In this document: positions 24,187 to 32,393 of the stretch, one piece after another
Position numbering within the stretch: position 1 is the first letter of the stretch
How the letters are laid out: the number at the start of each line of letters is the position of its first letter
DNA from: Flavobacteriaceae bacterium
Lineage (GTDB): Bacteria; Bacteroidota; Bacteroidia; Flavobacteriales; Flavobacteriaceae
Reading direction: 5' to 3'
Length of the DNA stretch: 42,358 nucleotides
Assembly (NCBI GenBank): GCA_002698745.1
Contig: PAAD01000001.1
Coordinates: 1-42,358, forward strand
Made by a program: the position numbers and the translations under genes
Notes under the pieces: model-generated
Seen by the model: the letters and a program-made list of their open reading frames with translations, nothing else
Told to the model about the DNA's origin: nothing
The model's database searches: none

Positions 24187-25241
24187 TGGAGACTAAATTT
24201 GATTTTTCTGATAAACCTCAAGATGCAATAAAAAAGCAGGGTTTGAGGTTTTACCTTGTTTATTTGCGCCAGCTTTTTGACATAAGTAAGGCAACAGACT
24301 ATGCCACAACATTAGAGGCCGTACGTCAGGACATTCCTTTTAGGGGTGCCACTGCCTGGGTATTGATATGCTCAATTTTTATTGCTTGTATAGGATTGAA
24401 TACAGACGCTACTGCAGTTGTTATAGGCGCCATGCTAATAGCGCCACTTATGGGGCCCGTACTAGGTTTGGGTGTTGGATTGGCTATCAATGATTTGGAT
24501 ATGATCAAATCGGCCACACAAAATTTTGTCATTATGGTATCGCTTAGCGCCTTTACAGCCACCATCTTTTTCTTGTTTTTTCCGCTACAGCAAGAATCAT
24601 CTGAACTTTTGGCACGTACCCAGCCAGATATAAGAGATGTATTTATCGCCTTTTTCGGGGGTGCCGCATTGGCTATTGCACGTACCAAAAAGGAAGCAAT
24701 AGCATCTGTTATTTTTGGTGTAGCCATTGCTACTGCGCTTATGCCGCCCTTGTGTACCATTGGCTATGGCATAGCAGTTGGTAATGTGGGTTATGCACTC
24801 GGTGCGCTATATCTATTTTTTATCAATGCTACATTTATAGCTTTCGCTTCTTTTGTAGTTGTAAAACTATTACGCTTTCCCATGATTCATTATGCCGATT
24901 CCAAAAGACGGCGATTTGTCGTTCGTTTGGTAAGCTTTTTTGCTTTGTTGGTCATGATTCCCGCTGGCGTTACTTTTGTCAATGCATTGGGCGAAAATAC
25001 TTTTAGAAAACAAGCAAATGCCTATCTGAATACTCATGTGTCAATATTACCTTATGGCGATTATCTAGTATCATCTGCTGCAATTCGTTACAATAGAAAA
25101 TCGGACAGCCAACTGCTTTTAAATCCATTAGGACTTGTTCAAATTGACACCACTACGATGCGTGTGTTAGAACAGAAGTTAGCTAATTATGACAAGCTTG
25201 AAAATGTAAAGTTAATCGTGTTTACTAAAGAAAAGGAGTGA
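24186..25241 (+). CDS. DUF389 family membrane protein
   Basis: 351 residues, last gene of the pdh operon (TAATG overlap with SprT-like). DUF389 core: GATAWVLICSIFIACIGLNTDATAVVIGAMLIAPLMGPVLGLGVGLAINDLDMI, then several more transmembrane helices including GGAALAIARTKKEAIASVIFGVAIATALMPPLCTIGYGIAVG. About six membrane segments span residues ~55-275, followed by a soluble C-terminal domain of ~80 residues. The N-terminal ~50 residues are cytosolic (FRFYLVYLRQLFDIS-type amphipathic stretch). No function is established for DUF389. It converges with the mlaF gene with a single base between stops. Confidence 0.9.
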   Translation: METKFDFSDKPQDAIKKQGLRFYLVYLRQLFDISKATDYATTLEAVRQDIPFRGATAWVLICSIFIACIGLNTDATAVVIGAMLIAPLMGPVLGLGVGLAINDLDMIKSATQNFVIMVSLSAFTATIFFLFFPLQQESSELLARTQPDIRDVFIAFFGGAALAIARTKKEAIASVIFGVAIATALMPPLCTIGYGIAVGNVGYALGALYLFFINATFIAFASFVVVKLLRFPMIHYADSKRRRFVVRLVSFFALLVMIPAGVTFVNALGENTFRKQANAYLNTHVSILPYGDYLVSSAAIRYNRKSDSQLLLNPLGLVQIDTTTMRVLEQKLANYDKLENVKLIVFTKEKE

Positions 25242-25242
25242 T

Positions 25243-25998
25243 TTAGACATGCGCTTGTTTTATTTTCTTCATCAGATTCGAAGAATACACAAAATCGTTA
25301 ACAGCCTCATTATCGGAGTTGAATATTTGTTCCTTACTACCTTCCCAAGCCTTTACGCCATCTTTTAAAAACAAAATGGTATCTCCAATTTCCATAACAG
25401 AGTTCATGTCGTGAGAATTGATGACTGTAGTGATGTTGTTTTCTTGGGTAATTTCTCTAATAAGGTTGTCAATAACGATTGCCGTTTTGGGGTCTAGCCC
25501 TGAGTTGGGCTCATCACAAAAAAGGTATTTTGGTTTCATTACCACCGCGCGCGCAATGGCAACGCGTTTTTGCATGCCTCCGGAAAGCTCTGCTGGAAGT
25601 TTGTTGTTAGCATTTTCAAGATTTACACGCTCTATAACTTCTTCAGCAGCTCGTTTAATTTCTGATTCACTTTTCTTGGTTAGCATTTGCATCGGAAACA
25701 TGACATTTTCCAAAACGGACATGGAGTCAAAGAGAGCACTTCCTTGAAAAACCATACCCATTTCTCTGCGTAATGTTCGCCTATCCTGATCGTTCATATC
25801 GCCAAAAGCTTGATTATTGAAGTGCATTTTACCACCATCTATTTGATATAAACCCAAAAGACATTTTAATAGTACCGTTTTTCCTGAACCACTTTGGCCA
25901 ATGATAAGATTGGTTTTTCCAGGCTCAAAAGTGATGCTAATCCCTTTTAGAACTTGCAAGCCTTCAAACGACTTTGTTATGTTATTTAGTATTATCAT
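25243..25998 (-). CDS. ABC transporter ATP-binding protein, MlaF-like
   Basis: 251 residues from the ATG at 25998 (MIILNNITKSFEGLQVLKG), which overlaps the permease stop (TAATG). The track's 20 extra residues are inside the permease gene. Complete ABC motifs: Walker A GQSGSGKT, Q-loop MVFQGSALFDSMSV, signature LSGGMQKR, Walker B YLFCDEPNSGLD, and the H-loop INSHDM. The SALFDSMSVLENVMFP stretch is typical of MlaF, the ATPase of the lipid-transport MlaFEDB complex at the inner membrane. The MCE-domain partner (MlaD-like) is not in this window. Confidence 0.93.
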   Translation of the reverse strand: MIILNNITKSFEGLQVLKGISITFEPGKTNLIIGQSGSGKTVLLKCLLGLYQIDGGKMHFNNQAFGDMNDQDRRTLRREMGMVFQGSALFDSMSVLENVMFPMQMLTKKSESEIKRAAEEVIERVNLENANNKLPAELSGGMQKRVAIARAVVMKPKYLFCDEPNSGLDPKTAIVIDNLIREITQENNITTVINSHDMNSVMEIGDTILFLKDGVKAWEGSKEQIFNSDNEAVNDFVYSSNLMKKIKQAHV

Positions 25999-26735
25999 TA
26001 AGCCAACAACATTTGAGTAATGAAATAATTCAGTACAATAATAACCACCGATGTCCATACAAAGGCTACCGTAGCTGCTTTTCCAACTTCTAGTGCACCA
26101 CCTTTCATATAATAACCGTGGTAAGATGGAATAGTGGCCAAAATCATGGCAAAAACCAAAGTTTTTATGAAAGCGTATACTACATGGTAAGGCTTAAAAT
26201 CTAGCTGTATACCATCGATAAAATCAGCGCCACTCGAAAACCCTCCATAAATAGTAGCAACATAACCACCTAGAATACCAAGAAACATCGAAAAATTTAT
26301 TACTATTGGAAGTAAAAGCATTGAAATTATTTTTGGAAATACTAAGTAGTTTACTGAGTTAATACCCATTACTTCTAATGCATCAATTTGTTCCGTTACG
26401 CGCATGGTACCTATACTAGATGTAATAAAAGAGCCTACCTTTCCCGCAAGGATAATACTCATAAATGTTGGGGCAAACTCAAGTATAACCGACTGACGGG
26501 TAGCGAATCCAACCAAATTTTTAGGAATAAGTGGGTTCTCAATATTTAGTGCCGTTTGTATAGCTACAACACCTCCAACAAAAAAGGATAGAAAAGCAAC
26601 TATTCCTAAGGACCCAATAATAAGATCTTTTATATCTTTAAAAATAAGTTTTTGCATGACTTTTGCCTTGGTTGGCTTAACAAAAACCAACCGAAGCATT
26701 AATAGATATTCACCAATGTGATGCAGTAATTTCAC
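25998..26735 (-). CDS. ABC transporter permease, MlaE-like
   Basis: 245 residues with about five membrane segments. MlaE/TGD1 family features: an N-terminal amphipathic interface helix, LIIGSLGIVAFLSFFVGGVVAIQTALN, the conserved EFAPTFMSIILAGKVGSFITSSIGTMRVTEQIDALEVMGINSVNYLVFPKI block (EQIDAL/ coupling region) and a C-terminal hydrophobic helix (VVIIVLNYFITQMLLA). Together with the following MlaF-like ATPase it should move phospholipids between the membranes. It leads the two-gene operon and is divergent from the phosphoesterase gene by 76 bp. Confidence 0.93.
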   Translation of the reverse strand: MKLLHHIGEYLLMLRLVFVKPTKAKVMQKLIFKDIKDLIIGSLGIVAFLSFFVGGVVAIQTALNIENPLIPKNLVGFATRQSVILEFAPTFMSIILAGKVGSFITSSIGTMRVTEQIDALEVMGINSVNYLVFPKIISMLLLPIVINFSMFLGILGGYVATIYGGFSSGADFIDGIQLDFKPYHVVYAFIKTLVFAMILATIPSYHGYYMKGGALEVGKAATVAFVWTSVVIIVLNYFITQMLLA

Positions 26736-26769
26736 TTAAACGAATTTAAACAAATAATGTCATTTAATA

Positions 26770-26798
26770 TTGAGCTTATTTAATTAAAAATATATTTG
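26770..26798 (+). promoter_or_regulatory. promoter of the phosphoesterase gene
   Basis: TTG at 26770-26772, 18 bases, then TATATTTG at 26791-26798: a full -33/-7 match to the Bacteroidetes consensus. It lies 13 bases before the ATG at 26812, so the implied leader is under 10 nt. Confidence 0.65.
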
Positions 26799-26811
26799 TT
26801 ATAATTAAATT

Positions 26812-28209
26812 ATGAGAATTCAAAATCTACTTTTTGCCCAATATTTCATATTGATAACTTTTCCTTTAATGTCTTCATCTCAATCGTTAGTGAGCATAAG
26901 CAATCCTTTTATAGACACTTCTGAGTCAAATTATATTCAAAATGATACATTAAGCCATAAACTACATAATTTTGATTTACATCATTGGGAGATCCCCAGT
27001 AAAGATCCGGATAGAATTATTTTAAACTTCAATGGAGACCCATCGTCTAGAAGAGCAGTAACATGGAGAACGGACTCATCCGTTAAAAAATCATTTGCAC
27101 AAATAGCACTTGCCTCAGCAAATTCTAATTTTACAAACAACTTAATAACATTAAGTGCCTCAATTGAAGAATTTGATTTGGGAATTTACAAGTCTAATAA
27201 ATCACTTATTGTTAATTATCATAGTGTTGTTTTTGATGGATTAAATCCAAATTCAATTTATGTTTACAGAGTTGGTAATGGGGAAAATTGGTCAGAATGG
27301 ATTCAATTTAAAACAGCTAAACGTGAATATAGTCCTTTTCAATTTGTATATTTTGGTGATGCTCAAAATGATATACTTAATCATTGGTCACGAGTTATAA
27401 GAAAGGCATATCAAACAGCACCAAATGCGTCATTTGTAATTCATGCTGGAGACTTAGTTGATTCAGCTCACAGGGATTATGAGTGGGCACAATGGTTTAA
27501 AGCAGGAGGATTTATACATAGTCAATGGACTGCTATTCCGGTTGTTGGTAACCATGAATTCCAGAAAACAACAAAATCAAGTCCACGCAAACTATCTATA
27601 CAGTGGAGACCACAATTTACACTTCCAATTGAAGAAAATTTAAGTAATAAACTTCATGAAACAGTATATACAGTTAATTATCAAGATGTTTTAATACTCG
27701 TATTAAATTCCACAGATAATCTTGACGAACAAACTGAATACATCAAAGATAAACTTGGTAATAGTGATGCTAGATGGAAAATTGTAACATCCCATCACTC
27801 AGTTTTTTCTCCGGCTAAGGGGCGTGATTTTGAATATGCTAGAAAATATTGGAAACCACTATTTGATAAATATGGAGTTGATTTGGTTTTAAATGGCCAT
27901 GATCATTTATATGCAAGAGGGCATGTTCCAATAATGACAACAGATTTGGATAAAAGTGGGAAAATAAACACATTATACATCACATCTGTAAGTGGCCCCA
28001 AACAATATAAAGCAGATATTCAAAAAATTAATGGTTATAAATCAGATGGCTATGCAGTTGATATATTAAAGGAAGAAACTCAATTTTTTCAAGTAATTTC
28101 AGTTAATAATGATAAACTAACTTATATTGCCTACACAGCCTTAGGGGATGAGTATGATAAAGCTATAATCTTAAAAGATTTTACTTCAGGAGATAAATTT
28201 TTAAAATAA
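26812..28209 (+). CDS. secreted metallophosphoesterase, purple acid phosphatase-like
   Basis: 465 residues with a signal peptide (MRIQNLLFAQYFILITFPLMSSSQS). An N-terminal fibronectin-like domain of the purple acid phosphatase type (residues ~65-170: LNFNGDPSSRRAVTWRTDSSVKKSF ... YVYRVGNGENWSEWIQFKT) precedes the phosphoesterase domain. Metal motifs are YFGDAQND (Asp183), AGDLVD (Asp214), VVGNHEF (Asn247-His248), SHHS and NGHDHLYARG (His363, His365). The enzyme likely frees phosphate from organic esters outside the cytoplasm. It is a single gene with its own promoter, markedly AT-richer than its neighbours, set between mlaE and the KAS III gene. No sorting domain or lipobox is visible. It could be recently acquired or phosphate-regulated; no PhoB box was identified. 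Confidence 0.9.
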   Translation: MRIQNLLFAQYFILITFPLMSSSQSLVSISNPFIDTSESNYIQNDTLSHKLHNFDLHHWEIPSKDPDRIILNFNGDPSSRRAVTWRTDSSVKKSFAQIALASANSNFTNNLITLSASIEEFDLGIYKSNKSLIVNYHSVVFDGLNPNSIYVYRVGNGENWSEWIQFKTAKREYSPFQFVYFGDAQNDILNHWSRVIRKAYQTAPNASFVIHAGDLVDSAHRDYEWAQWFKAGGFIHSQWTAIPVVGNHEFQKTTKSSPRKLSIQWRPQFTLPIEENLSNKLHETVYTVNYQDVLILVLNSTDNLDEQTEYIKDKLGNSDARWKIVTSHHSVFSPAKGRDFEYARKYWKPLFDKYGVDLVLNGHDHLYARGHVPIMTTDLDKSGKINTLYITSVSGPKQYKADIQKINGYKSDGYAVDILKEETQFFQVISVNNDKLTYIAYTALGDEYDKAIILKDFTSGDKFLK

Positions 28210-28213
28210 TCAA

Positions 28214-28242
28214 TTTTAAAAATCTGAAGAACATTTTTAAAA
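28214..28242. terminator. AT-only inverted repeat between convergent genes
   Basis: TTTTAAAAAT, a 9-base loop, then ATTTTTAAAA: a perfect 10-bp inverted repeat at the convergence of the phosphoesterase and KAS III genes. It overlaps the KAS III stop codon. The stem has no G-C pair, so hairpin strength is weak; a bidirectional terminator is possible but not shown. Confidence 0.3.
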
Positions 28243-29295
28243 CTTATATGTAAAGGCATTGATATTCATTCCAGCTCCCACACTTGCGAAAAGCACAACA
28301 TCCCCATTATTTATTTGATGACCTTCAAGAGCATTTCTCTTTACCAAATCCAAAAGTGTAGGGACAGTTGCAACCGAACTGTTACCTAATTTATGTATAC
28401 TGATGGGCAGTATGTTAGCAGGTGTGGGTTTACGAAAAAGACGGTAAAACCTTTTAACGATGGCTTCGTCCATTTTTTCATTAGCTTGATGTAGAAAAAT
28501 TTTCTTTAAAGCACCAAGTTCTTCTCCGCTTTGGTCAAAGCAGTTTTTCATGGCTTGAGGAACGTAGCTAATGGCAAATTCATAAACTTTTCTACCTTGC
28601 ATTTTAATGTACTTATCTTCAGGATTAGCAGTTGGGTCGTTTGACTTTCCAGAAAAGAGGTAAAATGCTTCTTCCGTGCTATAGGTTTGTGAGCTATGAC
28701 TCAATAAGCCACCGGCTTCTTCGGTTTCTTCAATGATAGTAGCTCCGGCACCATCAGCAAAAATCATGGCATCTCTGTCGTATTGATCGGCAATTCGCGA
28801 CAAAGTATCTGCGCCGATGACCAGGCAGCGTTTAGCCATTCGTGATTTTATAAATGCTTTTGCTTGAATTACACCTTCAACCCAGCCTGGGCAACCAAAA
28901 ATCAAATCATAGGCAACACAATTGGGGTTTTTTATCTGGAGGTTATATTTTACTCTTGTGGCCAAGGAGGGTAACATATCAGTTTGTATGCAACCGTGTT
29001 GAATGTCGCCAAAATTATGAGCTACAATTATGTAGTCCAAGGTTTCAGGGTCAAGTGATGCGTCTTCAATGGCCTTTTCAGCAGCTAAAAAAGCAAGGTC
29101 AGATGCGGTTTGGTGTGATTTGGCATAACGGCGTTCTTCAATTCCTGTTATAGCCTTAAATTTTTCAATAATATCTCCATTATCAGCACCAAACGGTTTG
29201 CCGCTATCGTCTAAAAATGTATGTGCTAAAAAATCTTGATTTTTTTCTTTGTGTGAAGGTATATAACTTCCAACGCCTGTGATGTGAATTCCCAT
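28237..29295 (-). CDS. 3-oxoacyl-ACP synthase III family protein (FabH-like)
   Basis: 352 residues of the thiolase fold. The KAS III triad is present: Cys135 in LIFGCPGWVEG, His269 in FLHQANEKM and Asn305 in LGNSSVATVP. The C-terminal FASVGAGMNINAFTYKF is normal. It starts with GIHITGVGSYIPSHKEKN and contains ITGIEERRYAKSHQTASDLA, typical of FabH relatives. Compared with housekeeping FabH (~320 residues, FGCAGF-type Cys site), this has an insert of ~25 residues at the N-terminal part and CPGW, as in the second 'KAS III/BioZ-like' group seen in Bacteroidetes. It may start a specific acyl chain (branched, aryl or flexirubin-type) instead of general fatty acids; that is inference. Confidence 0.88.
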   Translation of the reverse strand: MGIHITGVGSYIPSHKEKNQDFLAHTFLDDSGKPFGADNGDIIEKFKAITGIEERRYAKSHQTASDLAFLAAEKAIEDASLDPETLDYIIVAHNFGDIQHGCIQTDMLPSLATRVKYNLQIKNPNCVAYDLIFGCPGWVEGVIQAKAFIKSRMAKRCLVIGADTLSRIADQYDRDAMIFADGAGATIIEETEEAGGLLSHSSQTYSTEEAFYLFSGKSNDPTANPEDKYIKMQGRKVYEFAISYVPQAMKNCFDQSGEELGALKKIFLHQANEKMDEAIVKRFYRLFRKPTPANILPISIHKLGNSSVATVPTLLDLVKRNALEGHQINNGDVVLFASVGAGMNINAFTYKF

Positions 29296-29328
29296 ATTTA
29301 GTTAAGGTAGTGGTCGTATTCTGATGTT

Positions 29329-29336
29329 CAAATATA
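29329..29336 (-). promoter_or_regulatory. -7 box ahead of the KAS III gene
   Basis: The minus strand reads TATATTTG, an exact TAnnTTTG match, 33 bases before the ATG at 29295. No -33 TTG is visible. Confidence 0.45.
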
Positions 29337-29392
29337 GAAATCTACACGGTTACATGAAAAAAGATGTGTTTATAAATGCACCCAACCACAAA

Positions 29393-32257
29393 TTATTGAA
29401 TTTCCGTAACCTGTTTTTGTTCATACATTTCAATGGGCGCACAAGTACACATGAGGTTTCTGTCCCCATAAGCTTCGTCGACGCGTTGAACGCTTGGCCA
29501 AAACTTTTTTTCACGTACAAACTGCAATGGATATGCTGCTTCTTCTCTCGTATAGGGCAGTAACCACTCGTGCGCTGTCAACTGCGTCAAGGTATGAGGT
29601 GCATTGCGCAATAAGTTGTTGGTTTGTTCTTTTGTGCTAGCCTCAATTTCATAGCGAATAGAAATAAATGCTTCACAAAAACGATCTAATTCTGCCAAAT
29701 TCTCACTTTCAGTGGGTTCAATCATCATGGTGCCTGAAACTGGGAACGATACCGTCGGAGCATGAAAACCATAATCGATCAAACGTTTAGCAATATCAAT
29801 TACTTCGATTCCTTTATCTTTAAAAGAACGACAGTCAATGATAAACTCATGTGCTGCTCGGTTGTTGTCGCCGCTATACAAAACAGGGTAGTGTTTGGCA
29901 ATGCGTTCCTTAATGTAATTGGCATTTAATATGGCTACTTCTGTGGCTTTCTTTAGCCCTGCTGCGCCCAGTAAGCGTATGTAGGCATAAGAGATTAAAC
30001 AAGCAAGAGCTGAGCCATATGGCGCTGCAGATATTGCCTGGATTCCTTCTTTGCTATTTGTTGGAACTATGGCGTGATTTGGCAAAAATGAGACCAAGTG
30101 CTGAGCAACACATATTGGACCTACTCCAGGGCCACCACCGCCATGTGGGATGGCAAAAGTTTTGTGTAGGTTCAAATGACAAACGTCTGCGCCAATAACA
30201 GCAGGATTGGTTAATCCAACCTGCGCATTCATATTTGCACCATCCATATATATTTGTCCTCCTTTGCTATGGATGTAAGCGGTTATTTCCTTAATAGCTG
30301 ATTCAAAAACACCATGCGTTGAAGGATAGGTTATCATTAAAGCTGCCAAATTATTGGCATGCTCATCGGCTTTAGCTTTTAAGTCGTTGAGGTCGATATT
30401 GCCTTTTTCGTCAGTCCCAACTAAAATGACTTGCATACCCGCCATTACTGCAGAGGCTGGGTTGGTGCCATGTGCAGAAGCCGGAATAAGACAGATGTTA
30501 CGATTTGCATCCTCGTTGGCAAGGTGATAAGCTCTGATGACCATCAGTCCTGCAAATTCACCTTGTGCGCCAGAATTAGGCTGCAAAGAGGTGCCGCCGA
30601 AACCTGTGATTTCTGTTAGGTAGTCAGCTAGATCATGCAATACGCGCGTATAACCAGCCGCTTGGTCAATGGGTGCAAAAGGATGCATATTGTTCCACTG
30701 TGGATCGCTCAAGGCGAACATTTCCGTAGCTGCATTAAGCTTCATGGTACATGAACCCAGTGCAATCATGGAATGATTTAGTGCCAAGTCTTTACGCTCA
30801 AGGGATTTGATATAACGCATCATGCTGGTTTCGGCATGGTAAGTATGAAATACTTTATTGGTTAAAAATGAGGTTGTTCGTTTATACGAAACAGCTAGGC
30901 AGTCCATTTCAACTAAATTGACGTCATCAGCGGATTGTTTTGTTACCTCGGCTAGTATATCAATCAAAGTTTGAATGTGGTGGTCTTCTGTCGCTTCATG
31001 GAAGGTGATGCTTAATTCACCGTCGTTAATTTGACGCAGATTGATTGCTTTTGCAGCTGCCAAGTGCAGTATTTCATTGGCAGGCGCTTCAATGTGAAGT
31101 GTGTCAAAGAAAGCTTTGTTTTTTTGAGTTATACCTAATTGTTCCAGCACTTGGTTAAGTTGGCAAGCATGACGGTGGATGCGTGTCGCAATTGATTTTA
31201 ATCCTTCTGGGCCGTGGTATACAGCATACATTCCTGCAATAACAGCCAAGAGTACTTGTGCAGTACAAATATTAGATGTAGCCCTATCTCTTTTGATGTG
31301 CTGTTCGCGTGTTTGCAAGGCCATACGTAAAGCCCTATTACCAGACTGATCTTGTGTAACGCCAATAATTCTCCCCGGTACACTGCGTTTGTAGGCAGTT
31401 TTAGTTGCAAAAAATGCTGCGTGTGGTCCTCCGTATCCAAGTGGGACACCAAAGCGTTGACTACTTCCCACTACAACATCAGCACCCAAAGTTCCTGGCG
31501 CTTCCAAAAGCACCAAACTCATGAGGTCTGCAGCAACAGCGGTCTTTACTTCTGCTTGGGCAGCGTTGTCAATAAAAGCTTTAAGGTTTGGTATATCGCC
31601 ATTAGCACCTGGGTACTGTACCAAGGCGCCAAAATATTCGGCTGTGGGTATAAAATCATCACAACTGCCATAAATAAGTTTAATACCTACGGGAATTGCT
31701 CTTGTTTCTAGCACAGATTTGGTTTGTGGAAATGTATTTTCATCTACAAAAAACAGTTTTGCATGTTCTTTTTTCTGTGTTCTTGTGCGCTGACCAAACA
31801 GTAGGCTCATCGCTTCTGCTGCAGCTGTCGATTCATCCAAAAGAGAAGCATTAGCAAGTTCCATTCCTGTGAGTTCCACAACCATGGTTTGGAAGTTGAG
31901 CAACGCTTCCATACGGCCTTGGGCGATTTCCGCCTGGTAAGGGGTGTATGCTGTATACCAACCTGGGTTTTCCAATATGTTTCGTTGGATTACACCCGGT
32001 AATATGGCCTCGTGATATCCCAATCCAATAAAGGAGGTAAATACCTTGTTGTGTTTCCCTAAGGCAGCAATGTGTTTTGAAAAGCTATGTTCGCTCATGG
32101 CTTCTGGAAGTGCAAGGGGCTTATGGAGCCTAATGGCTTCAGGAACAGTTTGAGTAACCAATTCTTCAAGAGATGATGCTTCGATAAGTGAAAGCATTTT
32201 GTCCAACTCCTTCTCGTTTGGACCCAAGTGGCGAAGTGCAAAGTTTTGCGTATCCAT
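29393..32257 (-). CDS. gcvP: glycine dehydrogenase (decarboxylating), P-protein of the glycine cleavage system
   Basis: 954 residues from the ATG at 32257 (MDTQNFALRHLGPNE); the track's GTG two codons upstream is less likely. This is the full-length fused P-protein. N-terminal half: SFIGLGYHEAILPGVIQRNILENPGWYTAYTPYQAEIAQGRMEALLNFQ. C-terminal half: ALGSCTMKLNAATEM, LQPNSGAQGEFAGLMVIRAYH, HGTNPASAVMAGM and NLHKTFAIPHGGGGPGVGPICV, where Lys699 is the PLP-binding lysine. It decarboxylates glycine and passes the aminomethyl group to the lipoyl H-protein. gcvH and gcvT are not adjacent. It stands alone on the minus strand with its own promoter. Confidence 0.98.
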   Translation of the reverse strand: MDTQNFALRHLGPNEKELDKMLSLIEASSLEELVTQTVPEAIRLHKPLALPEAMSEHSFSKHIAALGKHNKVFTSFIGLGYHEAILPGVIQRNILENPGWYTAYTPYQAEIAQGRMEALLNFQTMVVELTGMELANASLLDESTAAAEAMSLLFGQRTRTQKKEHAKLFFVDENTFPQTKSVLETRAIPVGIKLIYGSCDDFIPTAEYFGALVQYPGANGDIPNLKAFIDNAAQAEVKTAVAADLMSLVLLEAPGTLGADVVVGSSQRFGVPLGYGGPHAAFFATKTAYKRSVPGRIIGVTQDQSGNRALRMALQTREQHIKRDRATSNICTAQVLLAVIAGMYAVYHGPEGLKSIATRIHRHACQLNQVLEQLGITQKNKAFFDTLHIEAPANEILHLAAAKAINLRQINDGELSITFHEATEDHHIQTLIDILAEVTKQSADDVNLVEMDCLAVSYKRTTSFLTNKVFHTYHAETSMMRYIKSLERKDLALNHSMIALGSCTMKLNAATEMFALSDPQWNNMHPFAPIDQAAGYTRVLHDLADYLTEITGFGGTSLQPNSGAQGEFAGLMVIRAYHLANEDANRNICLIPASAHGTNPASAVMAGMQVILVGTDEKGNIDLNDLKAKADEHANNLAALMITYPSTHGVFESAIKEITAYIHSKGGQIYMDGANMNAQVGLTNPAVIGADVCHLNLHKTFAIPHGGGGPGVGPICVAQHLVSFLPNHAIVPTNSKEGIQAISAAPYGSALACLISYAYIRLLGAAGLKKATEVAILNANYIKERIAKHYPVLYSGDNNRAAHEFIIDCRSFKDKGIEVIDIAKRLIDYGFHAPTVSFPVSGTMMIEPTESENLAELDRFCEAFISIRYEIEASTKEQTNNLLRNAPHTLTQLTAHEWLLPYTREEAAYPLQFVREKKFWPSVQRVDEAYGDRNLMCTCAPIEMYEQKQVTEIQ

Positions 32258-32280
32258 AAACACCAGTTTTTATACCCTTT

Positions 32281-32308
32281 CAAAGGTAAATTTTTGATTA
32301 AAATCAAA
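32281..32308 (-). promoter_or_regulatory. promoter of gcvP
   Basis: On the minus strand: TTTG (32308-32305), 16 bases, TACCTTTG (32288-32281). This fits the -33/-7 Bacteroidetes pattern with the same 16-base spacing as the pdhA promoter. The -7 box ends 23 bases before the gcvP ATG. I see no glycine riboswitch in the short leader. Confidence 0.6.
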
Positions 32309-32376
32309 AAAACGAAACCTAATCATTTCTGCCTAAAGTTGTTAACCATAAACGGCTACCTTATTAACACATTTGG

Positions 32377-32384
32377 TAGTTTTG
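32377..32384 (+). promoter_or_regulatory. -7 box ahead of the UbiA-like gene
   Basis: TAGTTTTG fits TAnnTTTG and ends 9 bases before the ATG at 32394. No -33 element at normal spacing. Confidence 0.4.
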
Positions 32385-32393
32385 TATTTGTTT

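Noticed and set aside
25999-26058. 20-residue extension of the MlaF ATPase
   Set aside because: It lies in the permease gene; MIILNNITKSF at 25998 is the normal ABC start and overlaps the permease stop.
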